Notes: generated by a model not told the origin, from the letters alone. A stretch of DNA of 64,000 nucleotides from Okapia johnstoni (GCA_024291935.2 CM044310.1:84690713-84754712), one strand, 5' to 3'; shown: positions 43,894-54,744, counted from the first letter of the stretch. Translations and numbers: made by a program.

Positions 43894-44075
43894 ATCACCA
43901 CAAACTGTGGAAAATTCTTCAAGAGATGGGAATAGCAGACAACCTGACCTGCCTCCTGAAAAATCTGTATGAAGGTCAAGAAGCAACAGTTAGAACTGGA
44001 CATGGAACAACAGACTGGTTCCAAATTGGGAAAGAAGTACGTCAAGGCTGTATATTGTCACCATTTTTTTTTTAA
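43809..44075 (+). pseudogene. BovB RT motif A segment
   Basis: An 88-codon frame. It carries FIDYAKAFDYVDHHKLW (motif A, with the catalytic aspartate) and ends QGCILSPFFF, where a T-run expansion shifts the frame. Confidence 0.88.
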
Positions 44076-44076
44076 C

Positions 44077-44910
44077 TTACATGCAGAGTACATCATGCAA
44101 AATGCCAGGCAGGAAGAAACACAAGCTGGAATCAAGATTGCCGGGAGAAATATCAATAACCTCAGATATGCAAATGACACCACCCTTATGGCAGAAACCA
44201 AAGAACTAAAGAGCCTCTTGATGAAAGTGAAAGAAGTGAGTGAAAAAGTTGACTTAAAACTCAGCATTCAGAAAACTAAGATCATGGCATCTGTTCTGAT
44301 CACTTCATGGTTAATAGATGGGGAAACAATGGAAATAGTGATACACTTTATTTGGGGGGGCTCCAAAATCACTGCAGGTGGTGACTGCAGCCATGAAATT
44401 AAAAGATGCTTACTCCTTGGAAGGAAGGTTATGACCAACCTAGACAGCATATTAAAAAGCAGAGACATTACTTTGCCAACAAATGTCCATCTAGTCAAGG
44501 CTATGGTTTTTCCAATAGTCATGTATGGATGTGAGAGTTGGACTATAAAGAAAGCTGAGCACCGAAGAACTGATGCTTTTGAACTGTGGTGTTGGAGAAG
44601 ACGCTTGAGAGTCCCTTGGACTGCAAGGAGATCCAACCAGTCCATCCTAAAGGAGATGAGTCCTGGGTGTTCATTGGAAGGACTGATGTTGAAGCTGAAA
44701 CTCCAATACTTCGGCCATCTGATGCAAAGAGCTGACTCATTTGAAAAGACCCTGATGCTGGGAAAGATTGAAGGTGGGAGGAAAAGGGGCCAACAGAGGA
44801 TGAGATGGTTGGATGGCATCACCAACTCAATGAACATGAGTTTGAGTAGCCTCCAGGAGTTGGATGGACAGGGAAGCCTGGCATGCTGCAGTCCATGGGG
44901 TCGCAAATAG
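44077..44910 (+). pseudogene. BovB RT C-terminal half with altered catalytic box
   Basis: The open frame formally starts at 43969, but only the part after the T-run (44077 onward) is in the RT register: AEYIMQNARQEE, IAGRNINNLRYANDTTL, then the C-terminal block MYGCESWTIKKAEHRRTDA and LELWCWRR-type motifs. YADD has become YAND (GAT to AAT), which removes the first catalytic aspartate of motif C. Confidence 0.9.
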
Positions 44911-44974
44911 TCGGACACAACTGAGCGACTGAACTGACTGACTGACTGAAGACACCCTTTAAAATACATTGATC

Positions 44975-45660
44975 GGATCACAAAATAAAGCTCAACTGTA
45001 TGCTACACACAAGACATATATCTAAAACAAAATCCCTCAGAAAGATTGGAAGTGAAAGAATGAAGAAGATGTTCCAGGTAAAAACAAACAGAAAATGGTC
45101 ATGTGTGAATAAGGCCACAAATAAAACCTCAACAAATTCTCAATGTCAGAGAATGGACTTGTGGACACAGTGCAGGAAGGAGTGAGACAAATGGACAAAG
45201 TAGCAGAGACGTACACGCACTCATGCTTGTGTTCACTCAGTCATGTCCGACTCTTTGCGACACCATGGACTGTAGCCCTCCAGGCTCCTCTGTCCATGGG
45301 ATTTCCCAGGCAAGAATACTGAAAAGGATTGCCATTTCCTCTTTCAGAGTATCTTCCTGACCCAGGGATCGAACTCATGTCTCCTGTGTCTCCTGCATCG
45401 GCAGGCGGATTCTTTACCGCTGAGCCACCTGGGAAGCTCATATATACACTAGCATATATAAAATAGATAGATAGCCAGTGGAAATTTGCTGTGTGACTCA
45501 AACCAGTGCTCTCTGACAACCTGGAGGGGTGGGATGAGCTGGGAGGTGGGAGGTTCAAGAGGAAGGGAACATATGCGGATATCCATGGCTGATTCACGTT
45601 GATGTATAGCAGAAACAAGCACAATATAGTAAAGCCATTATCCTTCAATTAAAAACAAAT
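44975..45660 (+). repeat. L1 fragments: an ORF2 piece, then a 3' end, split by Bov-tA
   Basis: 44985-45085 (TATGCTACACACAAGACATAT, CTCAGAAAGATTGGAAGTG) matches the endonuclease-proximal part of L1 ORF2. 45145-45215 and 45438-45660 (GAATGGACTTGTGGACACAG, TAGATAGATAGCCAGTGG, GCTGATTCACGTTGATG) are the L1 3' region. The intervening kilobases are deleted, and a Bov-tA interrupts the 3' part. Confidence 0.7.
45218..45437 (-). repeat. Bov-tA SINE, minus strand
   Basis: CACTCAGTCATGTCCGACTC tail, GGATTTCCCAGGCAAGAATA, and the reversed head GACCCAGGGATCGAAC and CGCTGAGCCACCTGGGAAG. Full length, well preserved. Confidence 0.97.
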
Positions 45661-45679
45661 AAGTTTAAAGAACAACAAC

Positions 45680-45840
45680 AACCAGGAGCTCTGATGATCT
45701 AGAAGGGTGGGGTGGAGGAAGGGGTGGGAGGCTCAAAAGGGAGGTGATGCATGTATGATTATGGCTGATTCATGTTGTTGTGTGGCACAGGTCATCACAA
45801 CATTGTAAAGCAATTTTCCTCGATTAAAAAACACACCTAA
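45680..45840 (+). repeat. Second L1 3' end in tandem
   Basis: GGAGCTCTGATGATCTAGAAG, GGGGTGGGAGGCTCAAAAGG, GCTGATTCATGTTGTTG, CATTGTAAAGCAATTTTCC and an A-tail. It repeats the 3' end that has just finished at 45660, about 20 bases downstream. Confidence 0.85.
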
Positions 45841-47401
45841 AAAAAAGCAGAAAAAACCAGAAACACCTCCATGGGAGAAATGGGAAATGGGAAGTTATTA
45901 TTTAATGAGTACAGGGAAGGTGACAATGCTCTGGAAATTAATGTCGATGGAGGTTGTACAACTGTGTAAACGTACTTAGTGGCACAGAACTATATATTTT
46001 AAATAGTCAAAGTGATAAATGTTATGTTTATGTATATTTTACCACAAGGAAAAGAACTCAGATAGCATACCCTAATTACAAAGAAATAAAGCTAGAAATT
46101 AATAAGAATGCACTAAACAATAAACACATTGCCACTGAAAAAGTGGTAAACCTCATCTTAAATAAATTTTGTGCCAAAGAAGAAATCAAAATCAAAATTT
46201 TGGACTATGTGCAAAGGTGAAAAGAAACTGCATCAGAACCTGTGTAATAAAGCAAAAACAATATTCAGGGAAAATCAAAGCTTAAAATATGTATATTGTT
46301 AAATAAGAAAGAATAAAAATAAGTTGCAAAACTTCCAAAAGGTTTTGTTAAAGCGTAACAAAATATATATAAGGAAATCAAAAATAAGGAATAAGTAGGT
46401 TAAGGAATAAGTAGGAATAAGCAGAAATTAGTGACTTAACATGAAAAGTAGTGACTAGGGAATGAATCCAAGAGCTAGATTTTTGAGGAAAAAAATAATA
46501 AAATGTATGTACCATTAACTAATCTAATAAAGAAACAAGAAAAGAGCAGAGGTACAAAATATAAGTGATGACAGGGAAATAATAAAAGAGATAATTCAAA
46601 GAATGATAATAAAGACTTCGGTTCCTTGTAAAGTTGAAGACTGGGATGGAATAGATAATTTCCTAGAAAAACATATCACAGCTGACCCAGGAAGAGGTGA
46701 GAATATAAATACACTAATTTTTATGCACATTAATTTATCATAGTGTTTTTACATCACAACTGGCACTGCTATACTTTTTTAAAATACACTAATTTTAGTA
46801 ATAATTCAGAGAGGAATAAAAGAGCTAGCTAGAAGAGAGTTTCAAAAAGAAAAATAACCAAATCTTCACAGAAGTCCAGTGCTACTTCAACTGTTTAGAG
46901 TCTTAAAAGAGTATTTCCTACTTCTTTTTACAAAGCTAACAAAACTTGGAAACCAAAACCTGACAAAAATAGTATAATAAAAAAAACACAGAGTAAATCT
47001 CACTTATGAATAGTAACACAAAAATCCTGAATAAAATATCAGCACTTAGGATGTGGCAGCATACTAAAAGAATAATATAGCAAGATTTAAAAGGCAAAGA
47101 AAGTTCAACATTAGGACTCACTAGAGTCACATGTCAATGGAGAGGAAGGATCTAACCATCTTCAAAGATGCTGGGAAAGGTATCAGATAAAAAAAAGAAA
47201 CAACAGTCTTGGTTGAAAAAAACTAAACTCTTTATTAAAGCATGAAGAAATAAATACATCTTTAATATGATTTTAAGCATATATATATATATACATATAC
47301 ACAGAAATATGTATGTGCAATATATGTAAGCAAAAGGCATCATCATGTGTAACAGTGAATTGCCAAATTATTCTCATTAAACTCTGGAATAAAGGAAGAT
47401 A

Positions 47402-47647
47402 GCTGGACTTCCCTGGTGGTCTAGCGTTTAACAATCCACCTACCCTGATCTGGGAAGATTTCACATGCCACTTGGCAGCTAAGCCCACACACCACAGCTG
47501 TTGAACCCACACATCTCAGAGCCTTTGCTCTGCAACAAGAGAAGCCACCACAATGAGAAGCCTGCACACCACAGCTAGAGAAAGCCCAGACACAGCAACG
47601 AAGACCCAGCACAGGCGTAAACAAATAAATAATTTTTTTAAAGAAAG
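47402..47647 (+). repeat. CHR-2 type SINE (long form) in L1
   Basis: GGACTTCCCTGGTGGTCTAG head, TTCACATGCCACTTGGCAGC, CTGCAACAAGAGAAGCC, GAGAAAGCCCAGACAC, and an AAATAAATAA tail. The exact 11-base target duplication AAAGGAAGATA lies at 47391-47401 and 47648-47658. Confidence 0.96.
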
Positions 47648-49275
47648 AAAGGAAGATACCCATCACCACTATTGCTATTTAACATTCCTCCAGATGCTTT
47701 AGCAAGCCACAAAAATGTGATGGCTAAAATTGGAAATAGGAAGGCAAAATCATGTGTTTGTATACCAATGAAACTCAAGAGGATCAGTTACAAAGCTATG
47801 AAAAAAGAGAGCAATCAATAAAGTATTTAAATTTTATATACACATAACAATAGCTCTTTGTATACAATATCCCAATTAGAACACATAATGGAAGGGAAAA
47901 AAAATCTCATTTATATTCGAAAAGATAAAATATTAAGGAATAACTTTAAAAGGTATAGAATCTATAAAAAGAAAACTTTAGGGCACTATTGAGGGACATG
48001 AAAGAAAACTCGAATGAATGAAAAGACAGCTCTGTCCTTGGAAAGAAGATTAAGCAGTGTAAAGATGTCACTTCACCCTAAATCAACCCATAAATTTTAT
48101 ATAATCTCAATAATATATCAATGGAATATTTCTTAAATGAGTAAAGCTCATTCTAGGGAGCTGTAAAGCTTCAGTAATTAAAATAATTTGGTCCAGGTGC
48201 ATAAAACAGACAGAAAAGAATAGCAAGACTAGAAATGAATCTAATTACCTATGGAAATGTATTATGTGACAAAGCTAGTATTTCAGTCCATAGAGAAAAC
48301 TAAAATCTTTTGAATAAAAGGCATTATAACAACTGGTTAGATATTCAGGGTTGGAGAAAACCAGATCCTTAATTCACTTCTTATCCCAAAATAAATGTTA
48401 AATAAATCAAACATTTAAACAAACAAACAAAAAAGTGAAAACACTAAAAGAAAACACAAGATAATTTAGTTGTTTAAATTTTGTAAGAGAAAAGGCCACT
48501 TGATGATATAAAACCCAAAAGTCACAAGAAAAATTTTAAAGTTTAAAATTTGATTTCATAAAATTTTTAAATATCTCTAGAATAAAATGGTCACCATAAA
48601 CAAAGTGTAAAAACAAACAAACCAAAAAAAGGGCGTAATTCTGTATAGGATAAGAGGTTTTTTACAAGTTAAGAAAAATTCAGCAACCTAATACATAAAT
48701 TAACATGAAATATGTGATGTGATTCATAGGGGTTTTTTTTTAAAGCATTTTAAAAATATACTGAACATCTAATAATCAGGGAAATGCAAATCAAAACCAC
48801 TATTAGATATCACCTGTCACCAATCAGAAGAGCAATTATCAAAAAGACAACAAGAAACAAGTGGTGGCAAAGGTATAGAGAAAAGGTAACCCTAATACTC
48901 TGTTGGTGGAAATGTAAATTGGTGCAACCACTATGGAAAGCAGTATGGAAATTCCTCAAAAAATTAAAAAATAAAACTACTGTATGGTTTAACAATTTTA
49001 ACCCCTGAGTATTTATCCAAAGAAAAGGAAAACATTAATTTGAAAAGATATTTGAATTATCTTTGAAAAGATAGCTCACTGCAGAATTATGTAGGTCACC
49101 AAGATATGAAAGCAACCTAAGTGCCCATCAATAGATGAATGGATAAGGAAGATGTGGTATGGATATACAATGGAATATTACTCAGCCATAAAAAGAACAT
49201 AATCTTACCATTTGCAACAACATCAATGGACCTAGAGGGTATTATATTAAGTGAATAAGTCAGATGGAGAAAGAC

Positions 49276-49801
49276 TGTTGGAATGTGATATTTCAAATAA
49301 TAGCCTCTGAAATGAAAAGAAACTTTGAGACAGAAAAACAAAACAGGCAACTCCATACATTGCAATTATGAAGTTTATTGCGAGTAAACTGCCTACATAT
49401 AGGTAGGACTGGGCAGATGATGAGCCAAAGGTATTCACAGCTGCACTCTGCACTGATTTTTAAAAAAGGGGAATTTAAAGGTACCACATCTAAAAATAGA
49501 ATCTGACTCCTAAGGGAGAAGGCCGTCTGCACCAATGGGAATCAAAAGTTCCCCCACTCCCCCGGACCCAGCTCTCATGACCATTATTCCTCAAGGGTCA
49601 TTAACCATCTGCATCAGCAAAAGACATCCTTCCAGTTTTCATATCAGATGAAGGCAAGAGTAAAGGTTGGTAGGGAACTCATCTGGCTTGGGCGCATTCC
49701 TCGTGAGTTAAGCTAAAGCTCAACCATGCAGAAAGGGGAAGGAGAGGGGCTGCAGGCTTAAGATGGAGATGACCGAAAGGAGTCCGTATGGTCTAGCCAC
49801 A
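49276..49801 (-). mobile_element. Solo LTR of an endogenous retrovirus, antisense, nested in L1
   Basis: 526 bases interrupt the L1 between GGAGAAAGAC and GAAGACAAAT, which are contiguous in L1. The insert has the TG...CA ends of an LTR on both strands. Read on the minus strand it carries AATAAA (49374-49379) about 100 bases before its 3' end, as expected for an R/U5 boundary. The flanks AAAGAC and GAAGAC form an imperfect short duplication, with one extra base. No internal viral sequence is present. Family not identified. Confidence 0.7.
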
Positions 49802-50310
49802 TGAAGACAAATATTGTATGATGGCACTGTATGTGAAATCTAAAAACAAAATCAATAAACAGAAAGAGAGGCATAGATACAGAGAACAAACAGATGGCTG
49901 CCAAAGGGGGTGCGGGGAAGGAGAAAAACAAATGAGGGAGATTCAGAGGTACAAACTTTCAGTTCTAAAATACGTGAGTCATGGGTATGAAATGTACAGT
50001 GTGGGGAATACAGTCAATTATGTAATATCTTCATATAATGACAGATGGTAACTAGAGTTATCGTGGTGATCATTTTGAAATGTATAGAAATTTTAAGTCT
50101 ATGTTGTATAACAAGGACTGACATAAGGTCAATTATAACTCAAAAACAAACAATCTCATAGAAAAAGAGATAAGATTCGTGGTTGTCAGAGGTGGGAGTA
50201 GGGACTGGGAGGAGGGGAATTGGATGAAGGTAGTCAAAAGATGAACTTTCAGTTATAAGATAAATAAGTACAGGGAATGCAATGTACAACATAATAGATA
50301 TAATTAACAT

Positions 50311-50495
50311 TTCTGGAAGATTGAGGGCAGGAGGAGAAGGGGAAGACAGAGCATGAGATGGTTGGATGGCATCACTGACTCAATGGACATGAGTTGAAGA
50401 AAACTTTGGGAGATGGTGAAGGACAGGGAATCCTGGCGTGCTGCAGTCCACGGGGTCACAGAGTCAGACTTGACTTAGCAACTGAACAATGGCAA
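50311..50495 (+). mobile_element. BovB 3' tail fragment in L1 3' UTR
   Basis: GGCAGGAGGAGAAGGGGAAG, GAGATGGTTGGATGGCATC, GACTCAATGGACATGAG and a terminal GACTTGACTTAGCAACTGAAC. It is the last 185 bases or so of BovB and separates two collinear L1 3' UTR segments. Confidence 0.9.
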
Positions 50496-50715
50496 TGTTA
50501 TATATGAAAGTTATTATGAGTAAATCCTAAGACTTCTCATCACAGGGAAAAAAATTTTTTTCCTATCTCTTTAATTTTATATCTATGTGTGATGACGGAT
50601 GTCCTCTAAACTTACTGTGGCTTCATCTCATTATGTAAGTAATTCAAATCTTTATGCTATACATCTTAAACTGATACAGTGCCATATGTCAATTATATCT
50701 CAAAAAAAAGAAAAA
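50496..50715 (+). repeat. L1 3' UTR end
   Basis: GAAAGTTATTATGAGTAAATCC, CTTCTCATCACAGGG, GTGTGATGACGGATGTCC and CCATATGTCAATTATATCTC with A-tail continue the L1 broken by the BovB tail. Confidence 0.85.
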
Positions 50716-50739
50716 ATATGTTGAACATGACTTGTTATT

Positions 50740-51415
50740 AAAAATGTAAATTAAACCATTAAAACTATGCCATTATTTTAACCTATCAAAATCTGGCAAA
50801 AATCAAAATACCACTACTGATATGGGAAAAATATCTATCCTTGTATACTATCAGCAGTATGTAAATTGTTAAAACTCCAACACAATCTCCCCATAATTCC
50901 CATCTACATAATCTTGACCCAGCAATTGCCTTTCTAGAAACAGATTCAAGAATTTATCCCAGTAGTACATTCATAGCTGTACTCAAAGATACATGTACAA
51001 GGATGTCCACTGAAGCATTCTTTCTAATAGCAAAAACTGGAGATAATCTAAATGTCTCTCATTATGGAAATGGCTTGAAAAATAAAGGTATACAAATAAA
51101 AAGTCAATAGCTTTTAAATAGAATAAGGTATTTCCTGGTGTGCTGATCTAGAGCCATCTCCATGCTATACTGAATTTAAAAGGAAAAAAGCAAGGTCCAA
51201 AACAGTGTGTATTGCACATGCCATCTGTTCATGAAATGACTCTATCAAGACAGCACATCTCTCGAAGGCATCACAATCAACTAGCAGCAAAAATGAGGGA
51301 TTCTGGGAGAGAGAGCTTGAACCTGGAGGTCAGATATGAAGGAAGACTTATTTTTCACTGTGTATGTTCCTATGATGTGTGAATTTTTTTACCACATGCT
51401 CATGTGATTTTTTAA
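50740..51415 (+). repeat. Older L1 (L1M-type) 3' region
   Basis: TCTGGCAAAAATCAAAATACC, GACCCAGCAATTGCCTTTC, CAAGGATGTCCACTGAAGC, GCAAAAACTGGAGATAATC, and AAAAGCAAGGTCCAAAACAG. More diverged than its L1 neighbours. Confidence 0.75.
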
Positions 51416-51419
51416 AAAC

Positions 51420-51682
51420 TGAACATTTCAAGAAAATATATAAGAAAAAGTATCTCCCGGAACAATCCAAAAGGAAATTAGAAAAACAATTCCATTTATA
51501 ACATCAAAAAATAATAAGAAAACACTTAAGAATAAGCTTAACAGAAGAGGCAAAAGACATATACTGAAAACAGCAAAACATTGCTGAAAGAAATGAAAGA
51601 AGACACAATTATATGGGAAAACAGAAGCGATTAAAATGGTAAATTTTATGTATGCATTTTTTACCACAATAAAAAAAAAATT
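51420..51682 (+). repeat. Internally deleted L1
   Basis: ORF2-like text (CAATTCCATTTATAACATC, AATAAGCTTAACAGAAGAGG) joins abruptly to an L1 3' terminus (TAAATTTTATGTATGC, ACCACAATAAAAAAA). Confidence 0.65.
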
Positions 51683-51789
51683 TCAAGCAAATCTCTAGAT
51701 TCAAATGTTTTCCAAGTAAGTCCTTCAGTTTCTAGGTCAAGCGAGATACCATTTTGTTGTCCTCCTCCTCATCATTTTTTGAATACTAT

Positions 51790-51940
51790 GTATTTGTTGC
51801 TCAGTCGCTGAATCGTGTCCGACTCTTTGCAACCCCATGGACTGCAGCACGCCAGGCTCCTCTGTCCTCCACTGTCTCCCAGAGTTTGCTCAATTTCATG
51901 TCCATTGTGTCGATGATGCTAGTTAACCATCTCATCACAT
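51790..51940 (-). mobile_element. BovB LINE 3'-end fragment, minus strand
   Basis: GTTGCTCAGTCGCTGAATCG, GACTCTTTGCAACCCCATGG and GCTCAATTTCATGTCCATTG; only about 150 bases of the 3' end remain. It abuts a MIR. Confidence 0.9.
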
Positions 51941-52075
51941 TGCTCTATTTAATCCTCAAAATGGCCCCGTGAGGTTATTACATTATTTTCCACCGGAAAC
52001 TGAAACTCAATAGAGTTAAGTAACTTGCCCAAGATGAATACGTTGAGAGCTAAGACCTTGAACTTGAGGCGTTCA
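51941..52075 (-). repeat. MIR SINE, minus strand
   Basis: GCTCTATTTAATCCTCAAAATG, TTTCCACCGGAAACTGAAAC and AAGTAACTTGCCCAAGATG form the reversed core. Confidence 0.75.
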
Positions 52076-52774
52076 ACCAACCACTCCTCCTGTCTGACCA
52101 CTCCTCTTTTTTCTGCCGCCCCAGAATTGGGATGCAGAGACGGAGAGTGGGGGAGGGAAAGACAGGAAATATCCAGTTGTTTTTGGTTTTCAGAGACTTT
52201 CACTTCCAATGGCCCCATGGCACCTTAACCCTGCCCATCCATTGGAGGTTTCAGGTGAATTAAATCAGACACGTGTGGCAGCACAAGAGGACTAGCTGGA
52301 GGTCTTATTGTATTAGTCGTTTCTCCTGTCATCTTGAATTAGTATCATATTAGCTTAATGCAATACTAACATGATACAGAAATGTTAGCATATTACAGAC
52401 CACTCAGTGTGTCAAGTAAGAACTTTATCATATTACTCTGCCACTGATATGTCGAAGAAGTGGAGGGGGATGTGGGCATGCCCATAAAACAGAGCCAGTT
52501 ACTGTCAAATCCAAGCAACCCCCCTACCCAAATGAACCTTGAATTGGAGAAAAGAGTGAGCGATTATGTTAGGATATCTGGTTCCAAAACATGTCATTAC
52601 ATAAATATTACGAGAAAAGCTAACATAGGTGTCTTCCAATAAGGTAACCAAGAGGATGGGCCAGGGTTCTTATTTTGGGATAAATAGACCCTTAGGGAAC
52701 CCACCACTGATTTCCAGAGGGTGATTAAATTCCCCAAATTGTACATAAAAGTGTGTGTGTGCGAATGGCTTTTT
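52076..52774. other. No recognisable feature
   Basis: Unique sequence. No gene or repeat supported. Confidence 0.4.
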
Positions 52775-52893
52775 CCCCTCTGTCCATAGTATTTCCCCTC
52801 CTCCGTGGGATCTTCCCAATCCAGGGGTTGAACCCACGTCTCCTGCATTGGAAGGCGGATTCTTAACCACTGGGCTATCAGGGAAGTCTCTCA
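52775..52893 (-). repeat. Bov-tA SINE, truncated, minus strand
   Basis: CCTCTGTCCATAGTATTTCC, then a gap in the body, then GATCTTCCCAATCCAGGGG and the reversed head CCACTGGGCTATCAGGGAAG. Confidence 0.85.
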
Positions 52894-52999
52894 ACTACAT
52901 TTCTGTAAGGATCCTCTTGTTTTTCTCATGGTCTTTATTTCTCAAAGTGAGTCCAGGGCTCCATGTCCAAACCAGAAAGAGGATGTTGAACTCAAGGCA

Positions 53000-53296
53000 T
53001 TGCTAAGTTGCTTCAGTTGTGTCTGCTTCTTTGCAACCCTATAGACCGTAGCCTGCCAGGCTCCTCTATCCATGGGATTTCCCAGGCAGGAATACTGGAG
53101 AGGGTTGCCATTTCCTTCTCCATAAGCTTGAAATTTCTTTAGTGACCTTATTTTGTTTCTCTTCTTGGCTTTGGAGGAGTGGGTTGCCATGTCCTCCTCC
53201 AGGGAATCTTCCTGACCTAGAAATTAAATCCACGTCTCTTATGTCTCCTGCATTGGCAAGCTGGTTCTTTACCACTAGCGCCACCTGGGAAGTCAT
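53000..53296 (-). repeat. Bov-tA SINE with a ~50-base foreign insert, minus strand
   Basis: One SINE by its flanks: GAACTCAAGGCA (52988-52999) and GAACTGAAGGCA (53297-53308). Inside, the GGGTTGCCATTTCCTTCTCC body word occurs twice (about 53103-53121 and 53180-53200). The copies are separated by non-SINE bases at about 53122-53172. Confidence 0.88.
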
Positions 53297-53308
53297 GAAC
53301 TGAAGGCA

Positions 53309-53869
53309 GTATTACTATAAATGTGCGATTTCCCTTAATTAAAAATCAATTAGCAAATTTCCTGATAAGCCAATGGTATTTACAAATATAAACTAATAGC
53401 TATTTATTAGAACGTTTATTTGAAGGCCTTAAAATGAGTTTTTCCTTGTAGTGTGATATTTGTTCAGAGGGCTTCCCGCTGATTTAATTACTTCAATTAA
53501 CTAGGATTCTCGGAGACAAGTTTCCCTTGGCTTTGGATTTTCTAGCCCCAGTTATTATCACTTGGGTTTCTTTTTTGGTAGCTTAACAGCCACAATTGTA
53601 TCTGTGCCACCCAGCACCAAATACCAATGTTGAAAGATATGAAGTCAGTACAAAGAGGTAAGAACAAAAATCAAGCCTGTGCATGTGTTCCCAGCCACTC
53701 CTTCACAGACCAAGAGGGTGTTACTAGTCACACATCAGTAGGCTGAGTCTCTTTGGGTTCAGAAGCTGCGGGGCTAGTTGTGTCTAAAAATCCCTGTTTT
53801 CACTTCTTGCCTTCATGTTGGCAGTGACATGTTTTAAACCATTAAATGAAGACTGGAAGAGATATATGG
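53309..53869. other. Unique sequence, possibly conserved
   Basis: No repeat found. 53420-53610 has homeodomain-like AT words (TTTAATTACTTCAATTAAC) set in moderate-GC text, a texture often seen in conserved noncoding elements. Unproven. Confidence 0.35.
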
Positions 53870-54085
53870 TTCAGTGAAAGAGTGCCAGGCTTAGCAAATG
53901 ATGGCCTAAGTGTGCTTATTTTAAAATATGTCCACAAGAGGATAGACTGGTGTTGCCAAGAGGGAGGGGCTTGGGGGAATGGGAGGTTGGGGTTAGCAGA
54001 TGTAGGCTTTTATACGTGGAATGGATAAGCAGCAAGGTCCTACTGTATGGCACAGAAAACTTATCCTATGTTAAATGATAATGGA

Positions 54086-54648
54086 GGGACTTCCCGGGTG
54101 ATCCCAGTGGCTAAGGCTCCATGCTCCCAGGGCAGGGTGCCTGGGTTGGATCCCTGGTCAGGGAACTAGATCCCACATGCTGCAACTAACGCTCCCATAT
54201 GCCACAACGAAGATTTCACGTGATGCAACTAAGACCCTGTTGGAGAAGACTCTTGAGGGCCCCTTGGACTGCAAGGAGATCCAACGAGTCCATCCTAAAG
54301 GCAATCAGTCCTGAATATTCATTGGAAGGACTGATGCTGAAGCTGAAACTCCAGTACTTTGGCCACCTGATGCGAAGAGGTGACTCATTTGAAAAGACCC
54401 TGATGCTGGGAAAGATTGAAGGTGGGAGGAGAAGGGGACAACAGAGGATAAGATGGTTGGATGGCATCACCGACTCAATGGACATGAGTTTGAGTAAACT
54501 CTGGGAGTTGGTGATGGACAGGGAGGCCTGGCGTGCTGTGGTCCATGGGGTCGCAAAGAGTTGGACACAACTGAGCGACTAAACTGAACTGAACTAAGAC
54601 CCCGTGCAGCCAAATAAATAAATAAATAAATAATATTTTTAAACAATC
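54086..54648 (+). repeat. CHR-2 type SINE split by a BovB tail
   Basis: Head GGGACTTCCCGGGTGATCCC to CAACTAAGACCC (54237), then resuming TAAGACCCCGTGCAGCC with (AAAT)n tail. Its own target duplication ATAATGGA lies at 54078-54085 and 54649-54656. Confidence 0.93.
54238..54591 (+). mobile_element. BovB 3'-end fragment inside a SINE
   Basis: TGTTGGAGAAGACTCTTGAGG to CTGAGCGACTAAACTGAACTG. It has an exact 11-base target duplication AACTAAGACCC (54227-54237 and 54592-54602). A 127-codon frame (54199-54582) still reads the BovB C-terminus ([40 protein letters not shown]) and is a fragment only. Confidence 0.97.
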
Positions 54649-54744
54649 ATAATGGAAAAGAATATACATATATAACTGTACATCACTGAATCACTTTGCT
54701 GTACAGCAGTAATTAACACTGTAAATCAACTATGTGTGTGTGCA

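Larger units (their letters stand above)
42393..44950 (+). mobile_element. BovB LINE, 2.56 kb 5'-truncated copy, plus strand
   Basis: The longest BovB in the window. It begins within the endonuclease domain (IQVYAPTS-like reading from 42410) and runs through the linker, RT and C-terminal regions to the 3' end with CTGAACTGACTGACTGACTG. Homopolymer indels (A-run near 43843, T-run at 44064-44073) and point changes in both catalytic domains show that it is inactive. Confidence 0.96.
46050..50310 (+). repeat. Long decayed L1 (ORF2 to 3' region), interrupted
   Basis: Successive segments follow L1 ORF2 order: AAGCTAGAAATTAATAAG and AAGCAAAAACAATATTCAGG (endonuclease-RT), CCAAGAGCTAGATTTTTGAGG, AAATCCTGAATAAAATATCAGC (RT), GGATCAGTTACAAAGC, then the C-terminal and 3' landmarks AATCAGGGAAATGCAAATC, GGAAATGTAAATTGGTGC and ACTCAGCCATAAAAAG. 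Stops and indels are everywhere. Interrupted by a CHR-2 SINE (47402-47647) and an antisense LTR (49276-49801). Confidence 0.75.
53870..54735 (+). repeat. L1 3' region split by a nested stack
   Basis: Left part to 54085 (GGTTCAGTGAAAGAGTGCC, GGATAAGCAGCAAGGTCC, TGTATGGCACAGAAAAC). Right part from 54649 (ACTGAATCACTTTGCTG, TACAGCAGTAATTAACAC, GTAAATCAAC). The two halves are collinear. Confidence 0.85.

Noticed and set aside
44268..44981. 237-codon minus-strand open frame
   Set aside because: It is antisense to the BovB reverse transcriptase C-terminus and is a codon-bias shadow of it.
49276..49801. Provirus with coding genes
   Set aside because: Only a single LTR-length segment is present; L1 sequence continues on both sides.
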